The position numbers were made by a program, and so were the translations under genes. The notes below the pieces were generated by a model. The model saw only the letters and a program-made list of their open reading frames with translations, was not told the origin of the DNA and did not search any database. A stretch of DNA of 64,000 nt. Source: Sulfitobacter indolifex (GTDB lineage: Bacteria > Pseudomonadota > Alphaproteobacteria > Rhodobacterales > Rhodobacteraceae). The stretch spans positions 1,364,001-1,428,000 of the forward strand of contig NZ_CP084951.1 in assembly GCF_022788655.1 (NCBI RefSeq), in the 5' to 3' direction. Shown here one piece after another: positions 20,736 to 30,231 of the stretch. Within the stretch, counting starts at the first letter, position 1. Every line of letters starts with the position of its first letter.

Positions 20736-21353
20736 TCACTCGTCAGGGCTGACCAACCCCAACCCCCGCAAGTAAATGCCGATCCCGGTTTCCAGCAGAT
20801 CGTCTGCTGGGAAGGGTGACGCGCGACCCGGCGAGTTGCGGGCGAAAAGTTCGACAACGCCATGGCTCATCGCCCAGATATGGGCCGAGAACATCGAAGC
20901 AGGGGGGCGTTTGTCTTCGGGGATATGCTGGCTGAGGTCGGATGCTGCGCGTTCCAGAACGCCGTTGGCGCGGTTGGCGGCATGGGCCAGCTCTGGCGTG
21001 CGGTTGACCGAGATACCGGATTCGAACATGGCGATATAATGGCCGGGGTATTTCCGGGCAAAGGCGAGATAGGCACGGCCCGTGGCCTCAAAGGCCTTTA
21101 GGGCCGAAGGTTGGCCGGATTCATAGGCGAATTCCATCAATTCCGCAAAGATATCATAGCCTTGATGCGCGGTCTCGGCGATCAGGTCTTCGCGACCTTC
21201 AAAGTGGCGGTAAACGGCGGCGGGGGTGACGCCCGCGCGTTTGGCAGCCTCTGAGAGCGTGAAGCCCGTAGGGCCGCGCTGCTCGATCAGCTCAAGGGCC
21301 GCATCGATCAGGGCTTGGCGCAGATTGCCGTGATGGTAGCCGCGCTTAGGCAT
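20736..21353 (-). CDS. TetR-family regulator
   Basis: The 205-residue protein has an N-terminal TetR helix-turn-helix ([20 protein letters not shown] ... [20 protein letters not shown], residues 5-50) and a WHG-type C-terminal ligand domain. The ATG at 21353 overlaps the end of ppk2 by 8 bases, so it is co-transcribed with ppk2. That could mean control of polyphosphate metabolism or chance adjacency. The ligand is unknown. Confidence 0.88.
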   Translation of the reverse strand: MPKRGYHHGNLRQALIDAALELIEQRGPTGFTLSEAAKRAGVTPAAVYRHFEGREDLIAETAHQGYDIFAELMEFAYESGQPSALKAFEATGRAYLAFARKYPGHYIAMFESGISVNRTPELAHAANRANGVLERAASDLSQHIPEDKRPPASMFSAHIWAMSHGVVELFARNSPGRASPFPADDLLETGIGIYLRGLGLVSPDE

Positions 21354-22215
21354 CCCAGATGTCCGGCCCGCCGCAAATTTCATCGTCCGCCTTGCCGATC
21401 GCTTTGGCGTCCTTTTGGGGATAGTCGAAGCGGTGCAGCAGATGGCGCATCGCGGCCAACCGGGCGCGGCGTTTGTCGTCAGAGCGGATCACGGTCCAAG
21501 GGGTTTGGTCTGTATGGCTGCGCGACAGGGTCTCGTCGATGGCGGCTGAGTATTCCGCCCATTTCGAGAGGCCTTTCACGTCAATGGAGCTCAGTTTCCA
21601 CTGTTTCAGCGGATCGGATTCGCGTGACAGCATGCGGCGCAACTGCTCGCCCCGACCCACGTTGAGCCAGAATTTGATCAGGTGGATGCCGTCTTCGACG
21701 AGCATCTGTTCAAACGGGGTGACTTGCTCAAAGAAATGCGCGCGCTGTTCGGGGGTGCAAAAGCCAAAGACCTTTTCCACAACGCCGCGGTTGTACCAAG
21801 AGCGGTCATAGAAAACCATTTCACCTGCGGTCGGCAAGTGTTTGACGTAGCGCTGGAAATACCACTCGCCTTGCTCGGTCTCGGTGGGTTTTGCCAGGGC
21901 CACGACACGTGCCGCGCGTGGATTGAGGTTCTCGCGCATGCGGCGGATGGTGCCGCCTTTTCCGGCAGCGTCGCGCCCTTCAAAGACCATGACCACCCGC
22001 TGCCCGGTCTCCCGGACCCAAGATTGCAGTTTGACCATTTCGATCTGCAACCGCTCGTAGTCCCGTTCATAGGTCTTGCGCGACATGCGCTCGTCATGCG
22101 GGTAGCTGGGCGAAAGGATGTCGTCCTTATCGGCCCGCTGAATCGCTTGGCGAATGTCCTCGGGGGCGTCATTCTCGAAAAAGGCGCTGATTGCGCCGTC
22201 AAAGGGCAGGTCCAT
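21346..22215 (-). CDS. ppk2: Polyphosphate kinase 2
   Basis: PPK2 enzymes transfer phosphate between polyphosphate and nucleotides. The 289-residue protein has one PPK2 domain with Walker [14 protein letters not shown] near residue 81, the [15 protein letters not shown]alker B region near 135, and a lid rich in arginine. Single-domain PPK2s of this size usually phosphorylate GDP or ADP. The ATG at 22215 follows AAGGAG, better than the upstream in-frame ATG at 22245. It overlaps the tetR gene by 8 bases. Confidence 0.92.
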   Translation of the reverse strand: MDLPFDGAISAFFENDAPEDIRQAIQRADKDDILSPSYPHDERMSRKTYERDYERLQIEMVKLQSWVRETGQRVVMVFEGRDAAGKGGTIRRMRENLNPRAARVVALAKPTETEQGEWYFQRYVKHLPTAGEMVFYDRSWYNRGVVEKVFGFCTPEQRAHFFEQVTPFEQMLVEDGIHLIKFWLNVGRGEQLRRMLSRESDPLKQWKLSSIDVKGLSKWAEYSAAIDETLSRSHTDQTPWTVIRSDDKRRARLAAMRHLLHRFDYPQKDAKAIGKADDEICGGPDIWDA

Positions 22216-22263
22216 GGGCGCTCCTTGCGGGTGTTCTTGTTTCAATATGGGATGTTAAGGCGA

Positions 22264-23244
22264 TTAACGCAAACCCGCACGGGCGGCGGCGCGGTCAATG
22301 GCATCAATGACTTCCTGCGGCGCGGTGTGTTGGGGCATATGGCCCATGCCGGGCAATCGCGTCAGGGTGCCGTTGGGGATGTCGTTGATCAGTTCTTCGG
22401 CGTGGATATGCATCGGGACGATGGTATCGGCATCGCCGTGGATGATTTCGACCGGCATGGTCAGACGGTCGTAAAGTTTCGCCATTTCCACCACATGGGG
22501 GCGCAGCTGGTGAACTTGCTGGGCATTGGCACGGCTGGCGCTGCGCCGCAGGGTCAGCCCGGTGCCAATGTGATCGGCATAGCCATCGGGCGCAGGCTGC
22601 GGGGCAAAGATGGATTCAATGCTGCTTTGCACCACACTGTCGGGGACAAAGGCCGTCACGGTAGGAACAAAGAGCGCGCCGCCAAGACGAGATGCGCTGA
22701 GGTTATAGATCCAGCCCAGCCCACCCGGCCAAGGCTCTGATACCGCTGAGACCAGCACCAGCGCGGCGGTGTCCTTTGGGCGCTGCACGCCCCAAGCCAG
22801 CGCCACGGCGCCGCCAAAGGAATGGCCCAATACGATAGGAGACTCGACGCCGAGTTTATCGGCAGCCTTTTGCAGCAAAGCGGCCTGCTCTTGCGGCGAC
22901 TCACCCCGTGGGTTCCACGCGCCGCGGGCGCCGGGCAGGCGGGCGGTATAGCCCATGCCGGGGCGGTCGAACATGATAACGCGGTAGCGGTCGCTAAGCC
23001 GTTGCGCGAAGTCGAAGGTGAAATCGCGCAGGTTGCCGCTGGCGCCATGGATCAGCACCAGATCCGGCCCGTTGCCAATCACTTTGGCATGGACCGGCAG
23101 GCCATCCACATCAATGATCTCGCCCTCGGGCGGATGGCTGGCTTCGGCGCGGGCTTCATGCCGCGCGGCGCGCCATTGGACAAGCGCCACCAGCAGGGCC
23201 AGCCCAAGCAGAAGGACGAGCAACAGTTTAATGGCCAATCTCAT
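22264..23244 (-). CDS. Alpha/beta hydrolase, membrane-anchored
   Basis: The 326-residue protein starts with an uncleaved hydrophobic helix (residues 5-24), so it is anchored facing the periplasm. The fold has the oxyanion motif LIHGASGN, nucleophile elbow GHSFGG (Ser near 143), the acid in HGDADTIVP and the histidine in PGMGHMPQH. Its start overlaps the metA stop by 17 bases, so the two are co-expressed. The substrate is unknown. Confidence 0.87.
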   Translation of the reverse strand: MRLAIKLLLVLLLGLALLVALVQWRAARHEARAEASHPPEGEIIDVDGLPVHAKVIGNGPDLVLIHGASGNLRDFTFDFAQRLSDRYRVIMFDRPGMGYTARLPGARGAWNPRGESPQEQAALLQKAADKLGVESPIVLGHSFGGAVALAWGVQRPKDTAALVLVSAVSEPWPGGLGWIYNLSASRLGGALFVPTVTAFVPDSVVQSSIESIFAPQPAPDGYADHIGTGLTLRRSASRANAQQVHQLRPHVVEMAKLYDRLTMPVEIIHGDADTIVPMHIHAEELINDIPNGTLTRLPGMGHMPQHTAPQEVIDAIDRAAARAGLR

Positions 23245-24145
23245 TCATATCGAAGGGAGTGGTCTGGTATATCTCGTTGATCCAATTGCCATAAAGCAAA
23301 TGCGCGTGGCTGCGCCAGCGGTTCACCGGGGTGCGCGATGGGTCATCCTCGGGGTAGTAGTTGCACGGCACATTGATCGGCACGCCGCTTTCCACGTCGC
23401 GGTCATACTCTTGTTTCAGCGTGTCGCGGTCATATTCAAAGTGGTTAAAGACATAGAGCGCGCGATGCGCCGGGTCTTCGATCAGGCAGGGGCCAACCTC
23501 ATCACTGCCCAAGAGCGTGGTGAGGCCGGGGTGCGCGTTCACCTCGTCTTGGCGCATCTCGGTCCAGCGAGAGACGGGCACGGTGCAATCATCCGAAAAC
23601 CCGCGCAGATAGGGCGATGCGGGCGCAAGGTTGCGGTGACGGAAGCAGCCGAAGGCCTTCTCGCTCAGCATGTGTTTTTTGACCCCATGAAAATGGTTGA
23701 TCATCGCCATGCCGCCCCAGCAAACGCCGAATGTCGAGTGGACGTTGGTTTGCGTCCATTCCATCACCTCGCCCAGTTCGTCCCAATAGGTCACCTCGTC
23801 AAACTCAAGATGCTCAATCGGCGCACCGGTGATGATCAGCCCGTCGAATTTCTCGGCCTTCATCTCCTCAAAGGGGCGGTAAAAGCTCTCCATATGTTCC
23901 GCTGCCGTGTTGCGGGCTTGGTGGTCGGACATGCGGATGAGGCTCAGCTCAATCTGCAGGGGCGTCGCGCCGATGAGGCGGGCAAACTGGTTCTCGGTCT
24001 GGATTTTTTTAGGCATCAGGTTCAGCAGCGCAATGCGTAGAGGCCGGATGTCTTGCCGCGATGCCAGCTCCTCGTCCAGCACCATGACCCCTTCGTTACG
24101 CAAAACGTCAAAGGCGGGCAGGCGGGAGGGGATCTTGATGGGCAT
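23228..24145 (-). CDS. metA: Homoserine O-acetyltransferase of the MetA family
   Basis: MetA activates homoserine for methionine synthesis. The 305-residue protein keeps the catalytic triad at the E. coli numbering: Cys142 in FGVCWGG, His235 and Glu237 in NHFEYD. Residue 111 is Glu (GAPIEHLEF) where E. coli has Gly. Published work on the family links Glu111 to acetyl-CoA use and Gly111 to succinyl-CoA use, so this enzyme is predicted to make O-acetylhomoserine. Databases often label such genes homoserine O-succinyltransferase. It overlaps the downstream hydrolase gene. Confidence 0.94.
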   Translation of the reverse strand: MPIKIPSRLPAFDVLRNEGVMVLDEELASRQDIRPLRIALLNLMPKKIQTENQFARLIGATPLQIELSLIRMSDHQARNTAAEHMESFYRPFEEMKAEKFDGLIITGAPIEHLEFDEVTYWDELGEVMEWTQTNVHSTFGVCWGGMAMINHFHGVKKHMLSEKAFGCFRHRNLAPASPYLRGFSDDCTVPVSRWTEMRQDEVNAHPGLTTLLGSDEVGPCLIEDPAHRALYVFNHFEYDRDTLKQEYDRDVESGVPINVPCNYYPEDDPSRTPVNRWRSHAHLLYGNWINEIYQTTPFDMNEIGH

Positions 24146-24201
24146 GAGACAGGTCTTTCAGGGGTAGCCAGAGCAGTCAGATAATCTTGGGCGGGGTGGG
24201 T

Positions 24202-25062
24202 TCAACCGCCCGAGGGTAGGTGGCGGGCGATAAGATCGGTAAAGTCTTCGGGAGCTTTCAGCGCGTCGATGTCGGCAGGGGTGATGGTGACGCCCCATTT
24301 CGACATGGCGGCATAGCGCGGTTGGCGGTGCGACAGCGCGGCGGCATAGGTCCAGCGGATGAACTCATCGGGGTTCACGGAGTCTTCGGTGATGTTCTTT
24401 TCGGCGAGATAGTCAGCCCAAGCACGGGAGAGGAATTCAGGCTGGTAGGCCATTGGCTTGGGGGCTTTGTCGAAGCGGCGGATCAGTTCTTCGGTATGGG
24501 CCTCATCGCCTTTGATCCAGACCAGCAGACATTCGTCGGCCAATTGCTGCAACAGCGGGTCGTTCGGGTCTTCGGGATCGACCCATTCGCAGATCGAGCC
24601 GCCTGTGTCGCAGATGAAATGCGGGTAGCCATAAAGCTGCTCGGCGCGGTTGGCGAAATAGGCGGTGTCTTTCAGCGCGCTGATCTCGGCCCGGCGGAAC
24701 GCCTCTTGGCGCGTTGCATAGTCCGCCATGGGCAGCCCGCCGCGCGCCGGATCGCCGGGTTTGCCGAGCCACGTGGCCACGGGCGATAGATTGTCGAAGG
24801 TGATGTTTGACCCGATGTAAATGCTATCGCTGAGCAACAGATCACGCAGAAACGGCACTTTCATCGCCTCGGCCTTGGCGTTGTCGGCGATGAGTTCGCC
24901 CAGATAGCGGGTGCCGATGCGGTAATCGATGGAGTAGTGAAACCAATCCCCGCTGGCGCGCAGCAGGCTGGACAGATGGGTCTTGCCCAAGCCCGACATG
25001 CCAAAGATCAGAACTTTGCGGCGCGGGGCCGCGCGCCAGTCGTCAGCCGTGGGGTAGAGCAT
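24202..25062 (-). CDS. P-loop ATPase of unknown function
   Basis: The 286-residue protein has a Walker A motif GMSGLGKTH at residues 21-29, preceded by a beta strand (KVLIFG). The rest has no motif I recognise, apart from FICDTGGSICEWVDPEDPNDP near residue 149, which may hold the acidic metal ligand, and LLVWIKGDEAHTEEL near 180. It could be a small-molecule kinase. It lies 56 bases upstream of metA on the same strand, so it may share its transcript. Confidence 0.7.
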   Translation of the reverse strand: MLYPTADDWRAAPRRKVLIFGMSGLGKTHLSSLLRASGDWFHYSIDYRIGTRYLGELIADNAKAEAMKVPFLRDLLLSDSIYIGSNITFDNLSPVATWLGKPGDPARGGLPMADYATRQEAFRRAEISALKDTAYFANRAEQLYGYPHFICDTGGSICEWVDPEDPNDPLLQQLADECLLVWIKGDEAHTEELIRRFDKAPKPMAYQPEFLSRAWADYLAEKNITEDSVNPDEFIRWTYAAALSHRQPRYAAMSKWGVTITPADIDALKAPEDFTDLIARHLPSGG

Positions 25063-25074
25063 GTATCACCAAGG

Positions 25075-26007
25075 TTAAGTGCTTCGTTTCCCCTGATTAC
25101 CCCAGTGTTTGACAAGACGCCAGATGCGGCCATCGAGCACCAAAAGCCCAAGCGCCAGAAGGGCAAAGCCGATGTAGGCGGCAGGGCGCAGGGTCTCATC
25201 GCGCAGCCATGCGCCCAGCAGGATCGCCACGGGTGCAACCAGCAGCGTCACCAGCATAAGGTTGCTGCTGCCCGCCATGGCCAGCACGCGGTAATAAAGC
25301 AGATAGGCCAGCGCCGTGGCGGCCAGCGCGTAATAGGCGATGGCCATGACCGTGGTCGGGGCAAGGTCGAGCGTCAGCGGCCCTTCAACGGCCCATGCCA
25401 GCGGCAGCATGATCAGCGTGGCCCCGGTCAGCATCCCCGCAGCGGCCAGTTGCGGCGGCTGGCCGGGCAGGAATTTACGCGCGCAGACCCCGGCCATAGC
25501 ATAGGACATCGCCCCACCCAGCACGGCCAGTTGCGCAAGGCTGCCGAGGTCGAAATTCGTGAGGTTTTCCAAACCGATGGCGGTGCTGACCCCGGCAAAG
25601 CCGAGGCAGACGCCGACAGCTTTACGAGGGGTAATACGCTCATCTGCCAGAAAGATCGCCGCGGCTACCACGCCAAAGATCGCCGTGGCTGCGTTGATGA
25701 TCGAGGTCAGCCCTGAGGGGATGTGCAACTGCCCCCAAGCCATCAGCGAGAAGGGGATCACGTTGTTCAAAAGTCCCATCAGCAGGAACGCCGCCCAAAT
25801 GCGCGGCTCACGCGGTATGGGCAAGCGCATGACGGCGACCGCAGCCCAAAGCACCAGCATCGCCCAGAACACCCGATGCGCGACCGAGGTGAGCGGGCCG
25901 ATCTCATCTAGTGCTACACGCACGGCTAGAAAGGACGCGCCCCAGAGGAGGGCAAGAAAGCCCATTTCAATCCAAGCGCGCGGGGGGATGGTTTTTTGTG
26001 TGATCAT
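25075..26007 (-). CDS. EamA/DMT-family exporter
   Basis: The 310-residue protein has ten predicted transmembrane helices in two EamA repeats, the first beginning at WIEMGFLALLWGASFLAVRVAL and the second near LAVLGGAMSYAMAGVC. Members export amino acids or metabolites across the inner membrane. The substrate is not evident. It is 12 bases upstream of the P-loop ATPase gene on the same strand. Confidence 0.88.
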   Translation of the reverse strand: MITQKTIPPRAWIEMGFLALLWGASFLAVRVALDEIGPLTSVAHRVFWAMLVLWAAVAVMRLPIPREPRIWAAFLLMGLLNNVIPFSLMAWGQLHIPSGLTSIINAATAIFGVVAAAIFLADERITPRKAVGVCLGFAGVSTAIGLENLTNFDLGSLAQLAVLGGAMSYAMAGVCARKFLPGQPPQLAAAGMLTGATLIMLPLAWAVEGPLTLDLAPTTVMAIAYYALAATALAYLLYYRVLAMAGSSNLMLVTLLVAPVAILLGAWLRDETLRPAAYIGFALLALGLLVLDGRIWRLVKHWGNQGKRST

Positions 26008-26067
26008 GGCATGGGTTTAGGCGTTTGGCGCGGCGCGGACGACCCGAAAGATGCGCATGTACGAAAA

Positions 26068-26094
26068 ACGCCGCCCGAATGCTTCGGGCGGCGT
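26068..26094 (-). terminator. Terminator of the FadL-like porin gene
   Basis: ACGCCGCCCGAA (26068-26079) and TTCGGGCGGCGT (26083-26094) form a perfect 12-base-pair stem with a 3-base loop. On the minus strand it runs into TTTTT, so it ends the gene at 26118. Confidence 0.9.
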
Positions 26095-26117
26095 GATAGA
26101 TTGGTTTGTGAGGTGGC

Positions 26118-27206
26118 TTAGAAAGTGAAACCGACCTTGACGCCAAAGGCGACCGCGTCGTTGTCCTCGAAGTTAGCCGCCGGAGCGTTGGTCGGGATCG
26201 CAGTCTGCGCGTCGCCGATGTTCACGTAGCGGATGCCGGTGGTGACCTTCATGTTATCGCGGGTGTAGACAGCGGCCAGTGCGAGGCTCTTGTTGCCATC
26301 GGTCGGGCCGAGGTTCGAGGCAAAGCCGCCTTCGGACTTCTCATAGCCGACAGAGGCGGAGACCGACCAGTTGTCGTTCAGACGGCGGCCCACACCCAGC
26401 GAGTAGGTAAAGACATCGTTGTCGTAGCTGACGAGAGATGCACCACCTGTGGCGCCTGCATAGGCAGCCGGAGAAATGTCGAAGGAAGACCAATCAACCC
26501 AGCGGATGCCACCGAACAGAAGCGTGTCAGCAGCGATACCGGTCTGGAAGTCGAGGTTCACCGACTGAGGTGTTTCGATTTCGGTCGTGCTCATCGCTGC
26601 GCCGAACTCGGTCGTGTCGACGTCATGTTCGATCTTGGAGTTATAGGTCAGCGCCACGCGCATGGCGATGTCGGGGCGCTCATAGGCGACACCAGCGACA
26701 TAACCGACGCCTGTGTCGCGCTCACCATCAACCGTATAGCCGCCCACGAAGGGGACAGCCGCTGTGGCTTCGATGGTTTGCACACGCAGACCGCCGTGAA
26801 CGCTGAAGTTATCGTTCATCCGGTAGCGCAGCAGGCCGGTCAGAGCGTGCGCCTCAAGATCAGCCTGCGCGCCTGCGGCATAGTATCCGGTGCCTGTTGG
26901 ATAATCGATGTCCGCGCCAAAAGGTTGGTCATAGATGATTGCATAGGACAGCTTGTCGTTAATGTCGGCTTTATAAGCAGCACCGAACTGCATGTAGTCT
27001 TCGGTCGCGTTGCCCGAATTCCGGCTGCCGAGCGCGGCCACGGAAGTGCCAGACGTATCGGGCGAGATATGCCCAAAGCTGAACTCCGCATAACGCCCGC
27101 TTTCAAACAGAGCATTGATGGACTGACCAGAGCGGTCAATACCGCCCGCATGAACGGCGGCAGTCGACGCCATAAGCGCCGGAATTGCCAAGAAATGTGA
27201 TTTCAT
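26118..27206 (-). CDS. FadL/OmpP1-family outer-membrane protein
   Basis: The 362-residue protein has a signal peptide (cleavage near AVHA at residue 20) and a beta barrel of alternating strands that ends in phenylalanine (VGFTF), the usual signal for outer-membrane insertion. The hatch-like N-terminus and strand pattern match the long-chain fatty acid transporter family. It may take up hydrophobic compounds. It is monocistronic with its own terminator. Confidence 0.82.
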   Translation of the reverse strand: MKSHFLAIPALMASTAAVHAGGIDRSGQSINALFESGRYAEFSFGHISPDTSGTSVAALGSRNSGNATEDYMQFGAAYKADINDKLSYAIIYDQPFGADIDYPTGTGYYAAGAQADLEAHALTGLLRYRMNDNFSVHGGLRVQTIEATAAVPFVGGYTVDGERDTGVGYVAGVAYERPDIAMRVALTYNSKIEHDVDTTEFGAAMSTTEIETPQSVNLDFQTGIAADTLLFGGIRWVDWSSFDISPAAYAGATGGASLVSYDNDVFTYSLGVGRRLNDNWSVSASVGYEKSEGGFASNLGPTDGNKSLALAAVYTRDNMKVTTGIRYVNIGDAQTAIPTNAPAANFEDNDAVAFGVKVGFTF

Positions 27207-27323
27207 GTTTCTCTCCCAAGATGCTGCGCCGAACCTCCCCGGCGCGAGTTGGAATGATCTAAGCGGATTGCTGCCGTTTGCGTCAATTCCTGACCTAAGG
27301 TCAGGCTGATATCTGAGACAAAA

Positions 27324-28193
27324 TTACCAAATGTGTGGTTTGCGGGTCTCGAACCAGAGGTTCAGATAGTTGCCCGCAAAGATGATACCGGCACCGATGA
27401 ACACCCAGACATCCAACACCTCGCCATAGAGCAGCATACCGACCACGGCGATGGCCGGGAGACGGACAAAATCAATCGGCACCACCACGGTTGCCGGTGC
27501 AAGGCTAAGCGCGTTGGTCAGGCAGAAATGGGCCAGCAGACCGCAGGCACCGACAAGCAGCAGAAAGGGTGCCGTGTCTGCCGTGGGCAAAGCGATATCG
27601 CCGTCGTAGCCAGCAGAGATCAGGCCGAAAATAAGTTGCAGTGTGGTGAGGTAGAACAGGATCGTGGTGATCCCTTGGGTGCGCGTCAGCCGTTTGGTCA
27701 GCACATTAGTTAGCGCAAAGAAAACGGCACAGCCCGCCGCGGCCAGAATGCCGGTGTTAAGGTTGCCAATATCAGGGCGTGCGACGATCAAGATGCCGAT
27801 GAACCCCAAAACGGCCGCCAGTGCCCGCGTGGCGGTCAACCGTTCGCCGAGCAGAAAGATCGACAGTACGATGACCCAAAGCGGTGAGGTGAACTCTAGC
27901 GCGAAAACCTGCGCGAGCGGGATCAGGGATACGGCGAGGAACCACAGGTTCTGCCCGGTGAAATGCGCAAGGTTCCGGAGCAGTTGTGTGCCAAAGTTGC
28001 GGGTGTTGATCTGCCGCCATGCCCCGGTGGCGCCGGCAAGTGTAACGACGATGATCACGCCGATCACACTGCGGTAGAGCATCACCTCAAACGTATCGAA
28101 ACGCGCCGAAAGCTCACGCCCCGCCACCGCCATGGCCGAGAAGGAGCCGATGGAACCGATCATCCAAAGGGCGGCGCGGAAGGTCGGGGTCAT
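27324..28193 (-). CDS. EamA/DMT-family transporter
   Basis: The 289-residue protein has ten predicted transmembrane helices and two EamA halves, with AVLGFIGILIVARPD near the end of the first. It differs from the DMT gene at 25075. Its ATG overlaps the stop of the monooxygenase-fold gene by 4 bases (ATGA), and that gene follows guaA closely, so the three form an operon. The substrate is unknown. Confidence 0.87.
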   Translation of the reverse strand: MTPTFRAALWMIGSIGSFSAMAVAGRELSARFDTFEVMLYRSVIGVIIVVTLAGATGAWRQINTRNFGTQLLRNLAHFTGQNLWFLAVSLIPLAQVFALEFTSPLWVIVLSIFLLGERLTATRALAAVLGFIGILIVARPDIGNLNTGILAAAGCAVFFALTNVLTKRLTRTQGITTILFYLTTLQLIFGLISAGYDGDIALPTADTAPFLLLVGACGLLAHFCLTNALSLAPATVVVPIDFVRLPAIAVVGMLLYGEVLDVWVFIGAGIIFAGNYLNLWFETRKPHIW

Positions 28194-28468
28194 GCCGGGC
28201 TCGTGATCTGATAGTCGCGTGTGATCCCGGCGGTAAGTGTGGCCCAGTCTGAAGCCGCAGCGCGGGCTTGGTGGGCGTCAAAGGCGGCGCGGTTGGTGAA
28301 AAGCTCTGATACTTGCCAGACAAGTGGATCATCGGTGGGGGTCACGTCAAAGCGTAGACATCCCGGCTCGGCACGGGTGAGACGCAGATGCGCGTCAAGC
28401 CCCGCGCGCACCCGGTCCGCTTGGGCCGGGGTGGCGCAGCGAAGGTGGCCGGTTAGGGCCACCCTCAT
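28190..28468 (-). CDS. ABM-domain (quinol monooxygenase-like) protein
   Basis: The 92-residue protein has the antibiotic biosynthesis monooxygenase fold, a ferredoxin-like dimer domain: EPGCLRFDVTPTDDPLVWQVSELFTNRAAFDAHQ is its core. Such proteins oxidise quinols or polyketides without cofactor, or act as stress proteins. The ATG at 28468 begins 2 bases after the guaA stop; an ATG at 28480 within guaA is possible. It overlaps the next gene by 4 bases. Confidence 0.75.
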   Translation of the reverse strand: MRVALTGHLRCATPAQADRVRAGLDAHLRLTRAEPGCLRFDVTPTDDPLVWQVSELFTNRAAFDAHQARAAASDWATLTAGITRDYQITSPA

Positions 28469-28470
28469 GT

Positions 28471-30033
28471 TTATTCCCACTCGATGGTGCCCGGAGGTTT
28501 CGAAGTGATGTCATAGGTAACACGGTTGATGCCCGGCACTTCGTTGATGATCCGCGTGGCGGTTTCACCAAGGAAGTCATGGGTGAACGGGTAGTAGTCC
28601 GCTGTCATGCCGTCGACGGAGGTCACCGCACGCAGGGCGCAGGCGAAGTCATAGGTGCGGCCATCGCCCATGACGCCCACGGTGCGCACGGGCAGGATCG
28701 CCACGAAGGCTTGCCAGATTTCGTCATAGAGGCCGTGGCGGCGGATCTGGTCGATATAGACGGCATCGGCTTCGCGCAGGATCGCCAGTTTCTCGCGGGT
28801 GATCTCACCCGGGCAGCGGATTGCCAGACCCGGACCGGGGAAAGGATGACGGCCAATGAACGACGGCGGCAAGCCCAACTCACGGCCCAGCTCGCGCACT
28901 TCGTCTTTGAAAAGCTCACGCAGCGGCTCAACCAGTTTGAGGCCCATCTTCTCGGGCAGCCCACCGACGTTGTGGTGGCTCTTAATGGTCACCGAGGGGC
29001 CGCCGGAGAAGCTGACGCTTTCGATGACATCTGGGTAGAGCGTGCCTTGGGCCAAGAAGGTCGCATCGCCCACGTCTTTCGCGTGTTTCTGGAACACGTC
29101 GATGAACAGCTTGCCGATGATCTTGCGCTTGGTCTCGGGGTCCGAAACGCCGTCGAGCTCACCAAGGAACAGTTCCTGCTCATCCGCATGGATCAGCGGC
29201 ATGTTGTAATGGTCACGGAACATGGTGACGACCTCTTCGGCCTCACCCTTGCGCAGCAGACCGTGGTCAACAAAGACGCAGGTCAGCTGGTCACCGATCG
29301 CTTCGTGGATCAGTACAGCGGCCACGGAGGAGTCTACGCCACCCGACAGACCGCAAATCACCTTCTGATCGCCGACTTGTTCGCGGATTGCGGCAATCGC
29401 CTCGTCACGGTAGGCGCGCATGGTCCAGTCGCCCTTGAAGCCCGCAAGACGCACGAAATTCTCATAGAGGCGCGGGCCGTTGGGGGTGTGGTGCACTTCG
29501 GGGTGGAACTGCACCGCGTAGAAGTTGCGCGACACGTCGCCGGTAATGGCGAAAGGCGCATTAGGGGAGGTGCCATAGACCTCAAACCCAGGAGCGATCT
29601 TGCTGACGTGGTCGCCGTGGCTCATCCAGACCTGTTCGCGGTCGGTGGCAAACCAACCTTCGAGCAGTTCAAGCTGTTGGCCCGTGGGGGTCACGAAAGC
29701 CCGGCCAAATTCAGCCGTTCCGTGACCGCGCTCCACATGGCCACCGAGACAGTGCATCATGACCTGTTGGCCGTAGCAGATGCCAAGGATTGGCACGCCC
29801 AGTTCAAACACGGCCTGTGGCGGCATTGGCGCGCCTTCGGCAAACACAGAGGACGGGCCGCCCGACAGGATCACCGCCTTAGGCGCGAATTCCTTAAGGA
29901 AAGCATCGTCCACCACGTTGAACGGGTGAATTTCGCAAAAGACATTCAGCTCCCGCAGGCGACGCGCGATAAGCTGCGTGACCTGGCTGCCGAAGTCGAT
30001 GATGAGAAGGCGGTCATGGGTGATATCTGTCAT
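28471..30033 (-). CDS. guaA: GMP synthase (glutamine-hydrolysing) GuaA
   Basis: GuaA converts XMP to GMP using glutamine and ATP. The 520-residue protein has a class I amidotransferase domain with nucleophile motif GICYGQQ near residue 86, then an ATP pyrophosphatase domain with the P-loop GLSGGVDSS near 230, and the C-terminal dimerisation domain ending KPPGTIEWE. The ATG at 30033 gives the normal start. Two small genes follow it on the same strand with little spacing. Confidence 0.97.
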   Translation of the reverse strand: MTDITHDRLLIIDFGSQVTQLIARRLRELNVFCEIHPFNVVDDAFLKEFAPKAVILSGGPSSVFAEGAPMPPQAVFELGVPILGICYGQQVMMHCLGGHVERGHGTAEFGRAFVTPTGQQLELLEGWFATDREQVWMSHGDHVSKIAPGFEVYGTSPNAPFAITGDVSRNFYAVQFHPEVHHTPNGPRLYENFVRLAGFKGDWTMRAYRDEAIAAIREQVGDQKVICGLSGGVDSSVAAVLIHEAIGDQLTCVFVDHGLLRKGEAEEVVTMFRDHYNMPLIHADEQELFLGELDGVSDPETKRKIIGKLFIDVFQKHAKDVGDATFLAQGTLYPDVIESVSFSGGPSVTIKSHHNVGGLPEKMGLKLVEPLRELFKDEVRELGRELGLPPSFIGRHPFPGPGLAIRCPGEITREKLAILREADAVYIDQIRRHGLYDEIWQAFVAILPVRTVGVMGDGRTYDFACALRAVTSVDGMTADYYPFTHDFLGETATRIINEVPGINRVTYDITSKPPGTIEWE

Positions 30034-30231
30034 GGGGGTGTGATTAGGCCCGTGGGCGCGTGCTGGCAAGCCTCAAGGGCGCCGAAGAGGCAGCCCCAAG
30101 GCGTTTAATGCGCCGCAATGACGCGGGGACGGCACGCGATGTCGCTTTTTGCCGCGGAGGGGCGTTATCCGCGCGAAGGGGGCGCTGGGAATGGGGTAGT
30201 CACAAGCAAGACTTGCGAGAAGGACAGAGCA

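Noticed and set aside
21682..22740. 352-codon plus-strand frame across ppk2 and the hydrolase gene
   Set aside because: It is antisense to two genes with clear active-site motifs, and has no start signal or family resemblance.
24146..24201. Possible SAM riboswitch upstream of metA
   Set aside because: SAM-II elements often precede metA in alphaproteobacteria, but this gap has only 56 bases and I could not find the conserved SAM-II core or pseudoknot partners.
28579..30108. 509-codon open frame antisense to guaA
   Set aside because: GuaA on the other strand has full conserved motifs; the antisense frame shows no family pattern and is a by-product of GC-rich codon use.
30118..30231. Start of the MttB-family gene at 30118
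   Set aside because: The extra 38 residues do not look like the family, and the ATG at 30232 has an AAGGA element upstream.
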